The notes under the pieces are model-generated. The model was not told the origin of the DNA and did no database searches. It saw only the letters and a list, made by a program, of their open reading frames with translations. 27,120 bases of DNA from UBA6165 sp044233745. GTDB lineage: Bacteria > Bacteroidota > Bacteroidia > Flavobacteriales_D > Crocinitomicaceae. Below are positions 7,982 to 16,360 of the stretch, one piece after another. Position 1 is the first letter of the stretch. Each line of letters begins with the position of its first letter. Position numbers and translations under genes: made by a program. The stretch is from NCBI GenBank assembly GCA_044233745.1, contig JBIIJN010000030.1, positions 1 to 27,120 on the forward strand, written 5' to 3'.

Positions 7982-8806
7982 TTATTTCTTTCTTTTTTCA
8001 ACAATTAACCTACTAGACGACTTCTTCTTGCTACGTGTCTTAAAGCCTTTAGAAGGCATACCGTTGCGCGATCTTGGGTGACCACCAGAAGAACGTCCTT
8101 CACCACCACCCATTGGGTGATCAACTGGGTTCATAACCACACCACGTACACGTGGACGACGACCCAACCATCTTGTTCGACCAGCTTTACCAGAGCGAAC
8201 CAAACTGTGTTCTGAATTTGAAACAGCACCAATAGTTGCTTTACAAGTAGTCAAAATCATACGTGTTTCACCAGAAGGCAATTTAACTGTAGCATACTTA
8301 CCATCGCGAGCAGCCAATTGAGCATATGTTCCAGCTCCTCTAGCAATTGAAGCGCCTTGACCAGGGTTCAACTCCACATTATGGATTACAGTACCCAACG
8401 GAATCTCAGAAAGGAACATTGTGTTTCCAACTTCAGGAGCAACTCCTTTACCAGAAACAACAGTGTCACCCACTTTCAATCCTTCTGGAGCAATGATGTA
8501 GCTCTTTTCACCGTCAACGTAGTACAACAATGCGATACGTGCAGTACGGTTTGGATCATATTCAATTGATTTTACAGTCGCTGGAACACCATCTTTAGTT
8601 CTTTTGAAATCAACAAAACGATAACGTTGTTTGTGACCACCACCGATGTATCTCATTGTCATGCGACCATCGTTGTTTCTACCACCTGACTTCTTCTTTC
8701 CGAACAACAAGCTCTTTTCAGGCTTTGATGCTGTGATATCAGAGAAGTCACTGTTTATTTTATGTCTTTGCCCAGGTGTTGTAGGCTTAAATTTACGAAG
8801 ACCCAT
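7982..8806 (-). CDS. rplB: 50S ribosomal protein L2
   Basis: L2 is a large primary 23S rRNA-binding protein close to the peptidyl-transferase centre. The 274-residue product has an OB fold with RYRFVDFKRTKDGVPATVKS, an SH3-like domain with GAGTYAQLAARDGKYATVKL, and the C-terminal stretch GVVMNPVDHPMGGGEGRSSG that carries the conserved histidine linked to peptidyl-transferase activity. The N-terminal MGLRKFKPTTPGQRHKI start is typical of Bacteroidota. It lies 11 bases after rplW. Confidence 0.98.
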   Translation of the reverse strand: MGLRKFKPTTPGQRHKINSDFSDITASKPEKSLLFGKKKSGGRNNDGRMTMRYIGGGHKQRYRFVDFKRTKDGVPATVKSIEYDPNRTARIALLYYVDGEKSYIIAPEGLKVGDTVVSGKGVAPEVGNTMFLSEIPLGTVIHNVELNPGQGASIARGAGTYAQLAARDGKYATVKLPSGETRMILTTCKATIGAVSNSEHSLVRSGKAGRTRWLGRRPRVRGVVMNPVDHPMGGGEGRSSGGHPRSRNGMPSKGFKTRSKKKSSSRLIVEKRKK

Positions 8807-8817
8807 TTCTTTAAATC

Positions 8818-9114
8818 TTATACGTTAGTAAATAAATCTATGGTTTCGCCCGCCGCAACCGTAACGATTGCTTTTTTCCATACACCATTGCGTTGTGTTA
8901 CAATACCCTTATTGGTGTATTTCATTGATGGCTTACCACCGCCATAATTCATAGTATGAACAGAAACGATGTTCACTCCATACATTTTTTCGACGGCTTT
9001 TTTAATTTCAATCTTATTTGCCTTTCTATCAACAACAAATGAAAAACGGTTGTTATTCTCGCTATTCAAAGTCGCTTTCTCTGTGATGATCGGTCTTTTA
9101 ATTACACTCTCCAT
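8818..9114 (-). CDS. rplW: 50S ribosomal protein L23
   Basis: L23 sits at the tunnel exit and is the main docking point for trigger factor and signal recognition particle. The 98-residue protein reads VIKRPIITEKATLNSENNNR then FSFVVDRKANKIEIKKAVEK, the diagnostic L23 opening, followed by a shortened extension loop and a C-terminal KKAIVTVAAGETIDLF. It is located 5 bases after rplD and 11 bases before rplB. Confidence 0.97.
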   Translation of the reverse strand: MESVIKRPIITEKATLNSENNNRFSFVVDRKANKIEIKKAVEKMYGVNIVSVHTMNYGGGKPSMKYTNKGIVTQRNGVWKKAIVTVAAGETIDLFTNV

Positions 9115-9119
9115 GACAA

Positions 9120-9746
9120 TTAATTTAGTGTCTTTTCGATTAATTCAATTGACCCTGCAGCCAAAACCAATTTACTTGCATTCATGATATCGTAAGTATT
9201 CAAAGAATCAGCGCTAACCACTTTTGCTTTTTGTAAGTTGCGGGCAGACAAATGCACATTGCCATTTGTACCGGCTGTTACCAACAATACTTTATCATTA
9301 TCCAATTTCAAGTTATTCAAAACTTCAACGAAATTTTTTGTTTTTGGGGCGTCGAAATTCAAGTCTTCAAGAACAACGATGTTGTCATTAGAAGCCTTGT
9401 AGCTCAAAGCTGATTTACGCGCCAAACGCTTTAATTTCGTATTCAATTTGATCGTGTAGTCGCGTGGTTCAGGTCCAAAAATTCTACCTCCACCTACACG
9501 AGTACCCGATTTAACACTACCTGCACGAGCTCCACCAGTACCTTTTTGTTTTTTCAACTTACGAGTACTACCAGAGATTTCATTTCGCTGCTTAGATTTG
9601 TGAGTACCTTGTCGTTGAGCAGCAAGATACGCTTTCACGTCCATATAGATAGCGTGATCGTTTGGTGTTATACCAAACACATCTTCGGATAGCACCGCCG
9701 ACTTCGACGTCGCTTTCCCTTTTGCATCAACAATCTTTAGTTCCAT
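9120..9746 (-). CDS. rplD: 50S ribosomal protein L4
   Basis: L4 lines the exit tunnel opposite L22; in E. coli it also represses the S10 operon. The 208-residue product contains the long tunnel-reaching loop with STRKLKKQKGTGGARAGSVK and GGGRIFGPEPRDY (about residues 60-97), and the globular domain ending VLAAGSIELIEKTLN. Its first 10 bases overlap the 3' end of rplC, so L3 and L4 are likely made by coupled translation. No S10-type leader of the enterobacterial kind is evident upstream of rpsJ, where the gap is only 11 bases. Confidence 0.97.
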   Translation of the reverse strand: MELKIVDAKGKATSKSAVLSEDVFGITPNDHAIYMDVKAYLAAQRQGTHKSKQRNEISGSTRKLKKQKGTGGARAGSVKSGTRVGGGRIFGPEPRDYTIKLNTKLKRLARKSALSYKASNDNIVVLEDLNFDAPKTKNFVEVLNNLKLDNDKVLLVTAGTNGNVHLSARNLQKAKVVSADSLNTYDIMNASKLVLAAGSIELIEKTLN

Positions 9747-10357
9747 TTCTTTACAATTACAATTGAACCCTTAGGTCCTGGCACAGAACCTTTAATAACT
9801 AACAAATTCTTATCACCCAAAACTTTCAACACTTGTAAGTTAGCAATTGTAACTTTAGCATTTCCCATTTGGCCTGCCATACGCGTGCCTTTAAAAACAC
9901 GAGCAGGATAAGAACATGCACCGATTGAACCTGGTGCGCGAAGGCGGTTGTGTTGACCGTGAGTAGCTTGACCCACACCACCAAAATTATGGCGTTTAAC
10001 AACCCCCTGAAAACCTTTACCTTTTGAAGTACCCGTTACATCAACGAATTCACCTTCCATAAAGATTTCACAATTTACTACATCACCTAAATTCAAATCG
10101 TCCATTTGCATGAACTCAGCAAGCTTTGCTTTAGGTTCTGTGTTAGACTTAGCGAAGTGTCCTTTCAATGCTTTCGGTGTGTTTCTCTCTTTACGAGCAC
10201 CGAAGCCCAATTGAACAGCATCGTAACCGTCTGTGTCTTTCGTCTTAACTTGTGTAACTACACAAGGACCAGCTTCTATCACTGTGCATGGCGTTGCCTT
10301 GCCCTCGGCACTGTAGACGCTAGTCATTCCGACTTTTCTTCCAATTATTCCTGGCAT
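9737..10357 (-). CDS. rplC: 50S ribosomal protein L3
   Basis: L3 initiates 50S assembly and sends a loop to the peptidyl-transferase centre. The 206-residue protein starts MPGIIGRKVGMTSVYSAEGK and shows VDVTGTSKGKGFQGVVKRHN (about residues 106-125), then THGQHNRLRAPGSIG and ARVFKGTRMAGQMGN, all L3 signatures. In the loop the residue equivalent to the E. coli glutamine methylated by PrmB is alanine here (A147, in GSIGACSYP), so that modification cannot occur on this protein. It overlaps rplD by 10 bases and follows rpsJ after 22 bases. Confidence 0.97.
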   Translation of the reverse strand: MPGIIGRKVGMTSVYSAEGKATPCTVIEAGPCVVTQVKTKDTDGYDAVQLGFGARKERNTPKALKGHFAKSNTEPKAKLAEFMQMDDLNLGDVVNCEIFMEGEFVDVTGTSKGKGFQGVVKRHNFGGVGQATHGQHNRLRAPGSIGACSYPARVFKGTRMAGQMGNAKVTIANLQVLKVLGDKNLLVIKGSVPGPKGSIVIVKKWN

Positions 10358-10379
10358 CCTTTAAAATTTAAAAAAATTA

Positions 10380-10682
10380 CTATCTAATTTCTACATCAAC
10401 TCCGCTTGGCAACTCAAGACGCATTAAAGCATCAATTGTTTTCGATGATGAACTGTAGATATCCATCAAACGGCTATAAGAACATAATTCAAACTGCTCA
10501 CGCGCCTTCTTGTTAACGTGTGGCGAACGCAATACAGTGTAAATTCTTTTGTGTGTTGGAAGTGGAATTGGACCACTAACTACCGCACCTGTTGCTTTTA
10601 CTGTCTTTACAATTTTCTCAGCTGATTTGTCAACCAAGTTATGATCGTAAGACTTTAATTTTATTCTAATCTTTTGGCTCAT
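10380..10682 (-). CDS. rpsJ: 30S ribosomal protein S10
   Basis: S10 belongs to the 30S head and also serves as NusE, a partner of NusB in transcription antitermination. The 100-residue product starts MSQKIRIKLKSYDHNLVDKS, the near-invariant S10 opening, and has GPIPLPTHKRIYTVLRSPHV in the middle and LMRLELPSGVDVEIR at the end. It is only 11 bases downstream of fusA, so the S10 cluster continues the str transcript rather than beginning a separate operon; no tuf gene intervenes. Confidence 0.98.
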   Translation of the reverse strand: MSQKIRIKLKSYDHNLVDKSAEKIVKTVKATGAVVSGPIPLPTHKRIYTVLRSPHVNKKAREQFELCSYSRLMDIYSSSSKTIDALMRLELPSGVDVEIR

Positions 10683-10693
10683 TTTTTCTATTA

Positions 10694-12799
10694 TTAAGCT
10701 GATACTTTTCCTTTAACTTTAGCAATTACTTCCTCAGCAACGTTCTTTGGACACTCCTCAAAATGTGAGAATTCCATAGAAGATGTTGCACGACCAGAAG
10801 TGATAGTACGCAACTGTGTTACATAACCGAACATTTCAGAAAGTGGAACGTCAGCCTTAACAACTTTAGCACCATTCTTATCGTCCATACCCTTCATCAT
10901 ACCACGACGACGGTTCAAGTCTGCAACAACATCACCCATGTTTTCTTCTGGAGTAATTACTTCCAACTTCATGATTGGCTCAAGCAAAACAGGTCTTGCT
11001 TTTGGAAGCGCCTCTCTGTAAGCCATTTTAGCACACAATTCAAAAGACAATGAATCCGAGTCAACCGCATGGTAAGAACCGTCTCTCAACTCAACTTTTA
11101 ATGAATCTACTGGGTAACCAGCAAGAATACCATTTTTCATTGATTCCTTGAAGCCTTTCTCAACCGAAGGGATAAATTCACGAGGAATGTTACCACCTTT
11201 TACGTTATTTACAAATTCCAAACCTGCTTTAGTAGCATCTTCAACTGGAGAAATCGTAATCACGATGTCAGCAAATTTACCACGACCACCTGATTGTTTT
11301 TTGTAAACCTCTCTATGATCAACAGTACCTGTAATTTTCTCTCGGTATGTTACTTGAGGAGCTCCTTGGTTCACTTCCACTTTGAATTCTCTTTTCAAGC
11401 GATCGATAATAATTTCCAAGTGCAACTCACCCATTCCGCTAATTACGGTTTGTCCAGACTCTTCATCCGTATGAACTTTGAAAGTTGGATCTTCTTCAGC
11501 TAGTTTATTTAAACCAGTTGAAAGTCTGTCTGTATCAGCTTGCGTTTTTGGTTCGATAGCCAAACCGATTACTGGTTCTGGGAAATCCATAGATTCCAAT
11601 ACGATTGGTGCATTTTCAGCACACAAAGTATCACCTGTGCGGATATCCTTAAAACCAACAACAGCTCCGATATCACCAGCACCCAATTCATCAATTTGAA
11701 TTTGCTTGTTGGCGTGCATCTGGAAGATACGAGAAATACGCTCTTTGTTTCCTGAACGCGTGTTCAAGACATAAGAACCAGCAGGTAATTTACCAGAGTA
11801 AGCACGAACAAAACACAAACGACCTACGTAAGGGTCAGTCGCGATTTTAAAAGCCAAACCAGCAAATGGTTCGCTAAAAGAAGGTTGACGAGAAGCTGGT
11901 TCATCTGTTTTTGGGTTAGTACCCTCGATAGCTTCAATGTCCATTGGAGAAGGCAAAATAGCCATTACCATGTCTAACATCGCTTGAACACCTTTATTTT
12001 TGAAAGATGAACCACACAACATTGGAACGATTTTACCAGAAATAGTAGCCTGACGCAATGCAGCCAACATTTCTTCTTCTGTAATTGAGTTAGGATCTTC
12101 GAAGAATTTCTCCATCAAAGTGTCATCAAATTCTGCAACTTGCTCCAACAACATTTCACGATATTGCAAAGCTTCGTCCATCATATCCGCTGGGATTTCA
12201 ACTTCTTGGAAAGTCATACCCATATCATTATCATTCCAAACAATACCTCTCCAATTCACCAAATCCACAACACCTTTGAAGTCATCTTCGGCACCGATAG
12301 GCAATTGCAAAGGAACAGCGTTAGAACCCAACATTTCTTTAACCTGGCGAACCACATTTAAGAAATCAGCGCCTGAGCGGTCCATTTTATTAACGAAACC
12401 TAAACGTGGTACATTATAGTTGTTTGCAAGTCTCCAGTTCGTTTCAGATTGAGGTTCAACACCATCAACTGCGGAAAACAAAAACACCAAACCATCAAGT
12501 ACTCTCAAAGAACGATTCACTTCAACAGTAAAGTCAACGTGACCAGGAGTGTCAATAATGTTTACGTGGTATTTTTCACCTTTGTACTGCCAATTCACAG
12601 AAACAGCGGCAGAAGTAATTGTGATACCTCTTTCTTGCTCTTGCTCCATCCAGTCGGTAGTAGCACCTCCGTCATGAACTTCACCGATTTTATGACTCAA
12701 ACCTGAGTAGTAAAGAATACGCTCAGTAGTCGTGGTTTTACCGGCATCGATGTGCGCGGCAATACCGATATTTCTTGTATATTTAAGATCTCTAGCCAT
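10694..12799 (-). CDS. fusA: Translation elongation factor G
   Basis: EF-G is the GTPase that drives tRNA-mRNA translocation and, with RRF, ribosome recycling. The 701-residue protein is full length. GTPase motifs are in place: AHIDAGKT (residues 15-22), ERGIT (56-60), DTPGH (83-87) and NKMD (137-140). They are followed by domain II, domain III with GMGELHLEIIIDRLKREFKV, and domains IV and V including the VKGGNIPREFIPSVEKGFKE and EPIMKLEVITPEENMGDVVA stretches. Intact domain IV and the usual G motifs suggest a canonical EF-G rather than a recycling-only paralogue. The gene follows rpsG after 11 bases and precedes rpsJ by 11 bases. Confidence 0.98.
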   Translation of the reverse strand: MARDLKYTRNIGIAAHIDAGKTTTTERILYYSGLSHKIGEVHDGGATTDWMEQEQERGITITSAAVSVNWQYKGEKYHVNIIDTPGHVDFTVEVNRSLRVLDGLVFLFSAVDGVEPQSETNWRLANNYNVPRLGFVNKMDRSGADFLNVVRQVKEMLGSNAVPLQLPIGAEDDFKGVVDLVNWRGIVWNDNDMGMTFQEVEIPADMMDEALQYREMLLEQVAEFDDTLMEKFFEDPNSITEEEMLAALRQATISGKIVPMLCGSSFKNKGVQAMLDMVMAILPSPMDIEAIEGTNPKTDEPASRQPSFSEPFAGLAFKIATDPYVGRLCFVRAYSGKLPAGSYVLNTRSGNKERISRIFQMHANKQIQIDELGAGDIGAVVGFKDIRTGDTLCAENAPIVLESMDFPEPVIGLAIEPKTQADTDRLSTGLNKLAEEDPTFKVHTDEESGQTVISGMGELHLEIIIDRLKREFKVEVNQGAPQVTYREKITGTVDHREVYKKQSGGRGKFADIVITISPVEDATKAGLEFVNNVKGGNIPREFIPSVEKGFKESMKNGILAGYPVDSLKVELRDGSYHAVDSDSLSFELCAKMAYREALPKARPVLLEPIMKLEVITPEENMGDVVADLNRRRGMMKGMDDKNGAKVVKADVPLSEMFGYVTQLRTITSGRATSSMEFSHFEECPKNVAEEVIAKVKGKVSA

Positions 12800-12810
12800 T
12801 ACTGTATGAA

Positions 12811-13281
12811 TTAAAATCTAAAGTGAGAGAATGCTTTATTCGCCTCGGCCATTCTGTGCGTATCTTCTTTTTTCTTGAAAGCAGCACCTTCTTCTTTAGA
12901 AGCGGCGATAATTTCAGAAGCCAATTTAGCACTCATAGACTTTTCATTTCTTTTGCGAGCGTAATTAATCAACCATTTCATGGCCAACGACTGCTTACGG
13001 CTATCGCGAACTGGAGTAGGAATCTGGAAAGTAGCACCACCTACGCGACGGCTTCTAACCTCAACAGCTGGAGTAACATTCTCCAATGCTTTTTTCCAAG
13101 TATCCAATCCATTTTCTCCTTGCAATTTAGACTCAATTGTCTCAATTGCATCGTAGAAAATTTTGTATGCGGTATTTTTCTTACCATCATACATTAAGTT
13201 ATTTACAAACTTAGTCACTACTACCTCGTTAAATTTCGGGTCTGGTAGGACGGGTATCGATTTTGCTTTTCTTCTTCTCAT
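12811..13281 (-). CDS. rpsG: 30S ribosomal protein S7
   Basis: S7 initiates assembly of the 30S head and contacts E-site tRNA; in E. coli it is the translational repressor of the str operon. The 156-residue protein starts MRRRKAKSIPVLPDPKFNEV and carries VVTKFVNNLMYDGKKNTAYK, VEVRSRRVGGATFQIPTPVR (about residues 74-93), and a C terminus with KKEDTHRMAEANKAFSHFRF. The match to the family is complete. It lies 19 bases after rpsL and 11 before fusA. Confidence 0.98.
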   Translation of the reverse strand: MRRRKAKSIPVLPDPKFNEVVVTKFVNNLMYDGKKNTAYKIFYDAIETIESKLQGENGLDTWKKALENVTPAVEVRSRRVGGATFQIPTPVRDSRKQSLAMKWLINYARKRNEKSMSAKLASEIIAASKEEGAAFKKKEDTHRMAEANKAFSHFRF

Positions 13282-13300
13282 CGGTAAAACCTTTTAATGA

Positions 13301-13681
13301 TTATTTTTTATCCTTTGGTCTTTTAGTACCATACTTAGAGCGGCGTTGCGTTCTACCATTTACACCGGCAGTATCTTCTGCTCCGCGTACAATGTGATAA
13401 CGAACCCCAGGAAGGTCTTTAACCCTTCCACCGCGCACTAGCACCAATGAGTGTTCTTGCAAGTTGTGACCTTCTCCACCGATATAGGCATTGACCTCTT
13501 TACCGTTGGTTAGTCGAACCCTAGCTACTTTTCGCATAGCTGAGTTTGGCTTCTTAGGCGTAGTGGTGTAAACTCTTACACATACCCCTTTGCGCTGTGG
13601 ACATGAATCAAGGGCAGCAGATTTGCTCTTCTTGATTGGTGCCGTGCGACCTTTTCTGACCAATTGTTGAATAGTTGGCAT
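13301..13681 (-). CDS. rpsL: 30S ribosomal protein S12
   Basis: S12 sits at the decoding centre and controls accuracy. The 126-residue product starts MPTIQQLVRKGRTAPIKKSK and has the loops TTPKKPNSAMRKVARV and GGRVKDLPGVRYHIVRGAED. Lysines 43 and 88, whose substitution confers streptomycin resistance in other bacteria, are both wild type, as is Asp89, the residue methylthiolated by RimO in E. coli. It is the first gene of the long minus-strand operon; its promoter and a 5' hairpin are listed separately. There is no clear Shine-Dalgarno sequence; the upstream region is A/T rich, as usual for Bacteroidota. Confidence 0.98.
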   Translation of the reverse strand: MPTIQQLVRKGRTAPIKKSKSAALDSCPQRKGVCVRVYTTTPKKPNSAMRKVARVRLTNGKEVNAYIGGEGHNLQEHSLVLVRGGRVKDLPGVRYHIVRGAEDTAGVNGRTQRRSKYGTKRPKDKK

Positions 13682-13717
13682 ACTTAATAATTCTTAATTC
13701 TTTAAATGTTTTTATTG

Positions 13718-13737
13718 CTCAAAACACACATTTTGAG
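13718..13737 (-). promoter_or_regulatory. 5'-terminal hairpin in rpsL leader
   Basis: The sequence contains a perfect 7-bp inverted repeat, CTCAAAA (13731-13737 on the minus strand) and TTTTGAG (13718-13724), around a 6-base TGTGTG loop. With the predicted start site at about 13738-13740 the hairpin begins one to three nucleotides from the 5' end of the mRNA. It is not followed by a U tract, so it is not an intrinsic terminator. A role in protecting the transcript, or as a binding site for an autoregulatory ribosomal protein, is inference. Confidence 0.5.
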
Positions 13738-13742
13738 GGGTG

Positions 13743-13772
13743 CAAAGATAGATATTTTCTGAATTAAAACAA
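13743..13772 (-). promoter_or_regulatory. Promoter of the str-S10-spc operon
   Basis: On the minus strand a -33 element TTG (13770-13772) and a -7 element TATCTTTG (13743-13750) are separated by exactly 19 bases. This is a full match to the Bacteroidota housekeeping promoter TTG-N19-TAnnTTTG. Transcription should start at about 13738-13740, giving a leader of about 58 bases before the rpsL ATG. No other plausible promoter was noticed inside the operon, so this one probably serves all 26 genes. Confidence 0.8.
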
Positions 13773-13949
13773 CATTAAGTATTTTTTTAAGAAATATTTT
13801 TTCGTCCACATTAAAATGTGAGGCCGGCACAATCTTTTCAGGCAACACACATAGAATATAACCTACTGAAAATCAATATAAAAATTTAAATAAATTATAA
13901 AATTAACAAATTTAAACTAATACGTTAATTTATTTACAATAATTACAAA

Positions 13950-13979
13950 TTGGTGAACCAAGGGAAACCTCTACTTTTG
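13950..13979 (+). promoter_or_regulatory. Promoter of pcrA, predicted leaderless start
   Basis: TTG at 13950-13952 and TACTTTTG at 13972-13979 are separated by 19 bases, a complete match to the Bacteroidota consensus TTG-N19-TAnnTTTG. Only four bases (AAGC) lie between the -7 box and the ATG at 13984. As the start site normally falls about four to seven bases after the box, transcription is predicted to begin at or within a base or two of the start codon, giving an mRNA with essentially no 5' leader. Confidence 0.65.
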
Positions 13980-13983
13980 AAGC

Positions 13984-16236
13984 ATGGAATTTTTAAACGA
14001 ATTGAATCCGAGTCAATATGAAGCTGCAACGCATGTTGAAGGCCCGATGATGGTAATTGCAGGTGCTGGCTCTGGAAAAACAAAAGTATTGACCTCTCGA
14101 ATTGCCTATTTGATTGAAAATGGGGTGGATGCTTTTCATATACTGGCTTTAACTTTTACAAATAAGGCTGCACGCGAAATGAAGAAACGCATATCCAATG
14201 TGGTTGGTGAATCTGAGGCGAAAAATGTGACTATGGGTACATTTCACTCTGTATTTGCTCGGATTTTAAGGCATCATGCAGACCGCTTGGGCTATCCTAA
14301 CAACTTCACGATTTACGATACCCAGGATTCCAAAAGTTTGATTAAGTCCATTATTAAAGAAATGGGACTTGACGATAAAATTTACAAACCAGGTGTTGTG
14401 CTTTCTCGGATTTCTTCTGCGAAAAACAATTTAATCAGCGCAGCGCAATATGAGCAAAAGTCGGATATTGTTGCAGAAGACAGAATGAGTGCCAAACCGC
14501 AATTGTACCTCATCTATAAGCAGTATGAACAACGGTGTTTTAAAGCAAGTGCCATGGATTTTGACGATTTGCTTTTTAAAACAAATTTATTGCTTCGAGA
14601 TTTTCCCGACGTTTTGCAATACTACCAACATAGATTCCAGTTTATTCTTGTTGACGAGTACCAAGACACCAATTACAGCCAATATTTAATCGTCAAAAAA
14701 CTGGCTGCTGTTCACGAAAACTTATGTGTGGTTGGAGACGATGCCCAAAGTATATATGCTTTTCGAGGCGCAGATATTGAAAACATCCTCAATTTCGAGA
14801 AAGACTATCCAGACTACAAGTTGTTTAAACTAGAGCAGAATTACCGCAGCACCAAAAACATTGTAGAAGCTGCCAACAGTGTTATTGGAAACAATAAAAA
14901 TCAAATCAAAAAGACGGTTTGGACACAAAATGATACGGGTAATAAAATAAAAGTGGTTCGCACCCTTACCGATAACGAAGAAGGCAGATGGATTGCCAAT
15001 TCAATATACGACAACAAACAGGCTTCTGGCGAATTGTATTCCAATTTTGCTATTCTTTACAGGACCAATGCCCAGTCACGAGCATTTGAGGAAGCCTTGC
15101 GTAAATTGAATATTCCTTACAGGATATATGGCGGATTATCCTTTTACCAACGCAAGGAAATCAAAGACCTAATCGCATATTTCCGATTGGTATGCAATCC
15201 GAATGATGAAGAAGCCTTCAAACGGGTTATCAATTATCCCAAGCGTGGCATAGGCGACAGCACTATCGATATTTTATTTGTAGCATCACAGAATTATCAG
15301 GTGCCCATTTGGGAATTGATTGAGAATTTTCATCAATACCCAGTGAACATCAATGGAGGCGCTAAAAACAAAATAGAGCAATTCGTGATGATGATCAATC
15401 GATACCGCGGCCAATTGGAAACACATCCCGCATCAGATATTGCAGAAGATATTGCACGGTCTTCAGGAATTTCTAAACTCTTGTATGATGACAAATCGCC
15501 AGAAGGAGTTGCCCGACATGAGAACATTCAGGAATTGTTGGCAGGTATAAAAGAATTCAGCGATTCGGGTGAAGAGGGAGAACTATTGACCTTGGGTGAT
15601 TTTCTCTTGGATGTAGCCCTGCTCACTGATGCTGACGACGACAAGGACAAAGAAACCCCTCGTGTGAGTTTGATGACCATTCATGCCTCAAAGGGCTTGG
15701 AATTTCCGCATGTGTATATCGTGGGACTTGAAGAAAACCTCTTTCCTTCTCAGATGGCCTTGCATTCACGAGCGGATTTGGAAGAAGAGCGTCGACTGTT
15801 TTATGTGGCATTGACGCGCGCAGAGAAAAAATGTACACTCAGTTATTCCATGTGTCGCTATTTGTATGGTAGACCCACAACTTCTGAACCGAGCAGATTC
15901 ATACAGGAAATTGATCCTGCGTATTTAGAAATTGAAGTTCCGAACAAACCAGAATCAGGTCGTTCGTTGAATTTAGCTCGACCAGTACTCAGCACAGCGT
16001 CTTCCGGATTAAGCGGCAGTTTTAAATCTGTGCAACAAGTGCGACCCATGAATGATCATTTGAAAAAAAACAACGACATCAAAGTTGGGCACGTGGTGAT
16101 GCACGAAAAATTCGGGAAAGGAAAAGTGCTTTCTTTTGAAGGTGCTGGGAGTGATAAGAAAGTGAAAATCTTTTTTGCTGGCAACGGAGAAAAGACGCTG
16201 CTAATGAAATTTGCTAAGTTGGATGTGCTTGATTGA
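13984..16236 (+). CDS. pcrA: ATP-dependent 3'-5' DNA helicase, PcrA/UvrD family
   Basis: This superfamily 1A helicase unwinds DNA in excision repair, mismatch repair and replication restart. The 750-residue protein has the ordered motifs: Q motif LNPSQYEA (about residues 7-14), Walker A AGAGSGKT (26-33), Ia LALTFTNKAAREMKKR (54-69), II DEYQDTN (224-230), III GDDAQSIYAFRGA (251-263), IV LEQNYRST (283-290), V MTIHASKGLEFPHVYIVGLE and VI FYVALTRAEKKC. The last 50 residues (GHVVMHEKFGKGKVLSFEGA and following) form the small C-terminal domain seen in PcrA and UvrD, which in Bacillus and Geobacillus PcrA binds RNA polymerase. The start must be this ATG, since the next one would remove the Q motif. 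PcrA rather than UvrD is a naming choice; Rep is less likely because of the C-terminal domain. Confidence 0.95.
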   Translation: MEFLNELNPSQYEAATHVEGPMMVIAGAGSGKTKVLTSRIAYLIENGVDAFHILALTFTNKAAREMKKRISNVVGESEAKNVTMGTFHSVFARILRHHADRLGYPNNFTIYDTQDSKSLIKSIIKEMGLDDKIYKPGVVLSRISSAKNNLISAAQYEQKSDIVAEDRMSAKPQLYLIYKQYEQRCFKASAMDFDDLLFKTNLLLRDFPDVLQYYQHRFQFILVDEYQDTNYSQYLIVKKLAAVHENLCVVGDDAQSIYAFRGADIENILNFEKDYPDYKLFKLEQNYRSTKNIVEAANSVIGNNKNQIKKTVWTQNDTGNKIKVVRTLTDNEEGRWIANSIYDNKQASGELYSNFAILYRTNAQSRAFEEALRKLNIPYRIYGGLSFYQRKEIKDLIAYFRLVCNPNDEEAFKRVINYPKRGIGDSTIDILFVASQNYQVPIWELIENFHQYPVNINGGAKNKIEQFVMMINRYRGQLETHPASDIAEDIARSSGISKLLYDDKSPEGVARHENIQELLAGIKEFSDSGEEGELLTLGDFLLDVALLTDADDDKDKETPRVSLMTIHASKGLEFPHVYIVGLEENLFPSQMALHSRADLEEERRLFYVALTRAEKKCTLSYSMCRYLYGRPTTSEPSRFIQEIDPAYLEIEVPNKPESGRSLNLARPVLSTASSGLSGSFKSVQQVRPMNDHLKKNNDIKVGHVVMHEKFGKGKVLSFEGAGSDKKVKIFFAGNGEKTLLMKFAKLDVLD

Positions 16237-16360
16237 AGAATATTTTGATTCACTTTGCTTTCAGGTTAAAAACAAAATGCGTCCAATTTTTATTTAATTA
16301 ACAATTCGAAACTTTATTGGGAATGATTCTTGCAAATAAAACCACAATTAAATAGACACA

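Larger units (their letters stand above)
13682..13983. other. Divergent intergenic control region rpsL / pcrA
   Basis: These 302 very A/T-rich bases separate the ribosomal operon (minus) from the helicase gene (plus). They contain one strong promoter per direction, at 13743-13772 and 13950-13979, the leader hairpin at 13718-13737, and a short dyad CACATT-AA-AATGTG at 13807-13820 lying between the two promoters. Between about 13860 and 13945 I see only A/T-rich sequence without a readable frame or strong structure. Confidence 0.7.

Noticed and set aside
16237..16360. Promoter for the lipoprotein gene
   Set aside because: The best candidate, TCACTTTG at 16250-16257, mismatches the conserved TA and lies far from the gene; not supportable.
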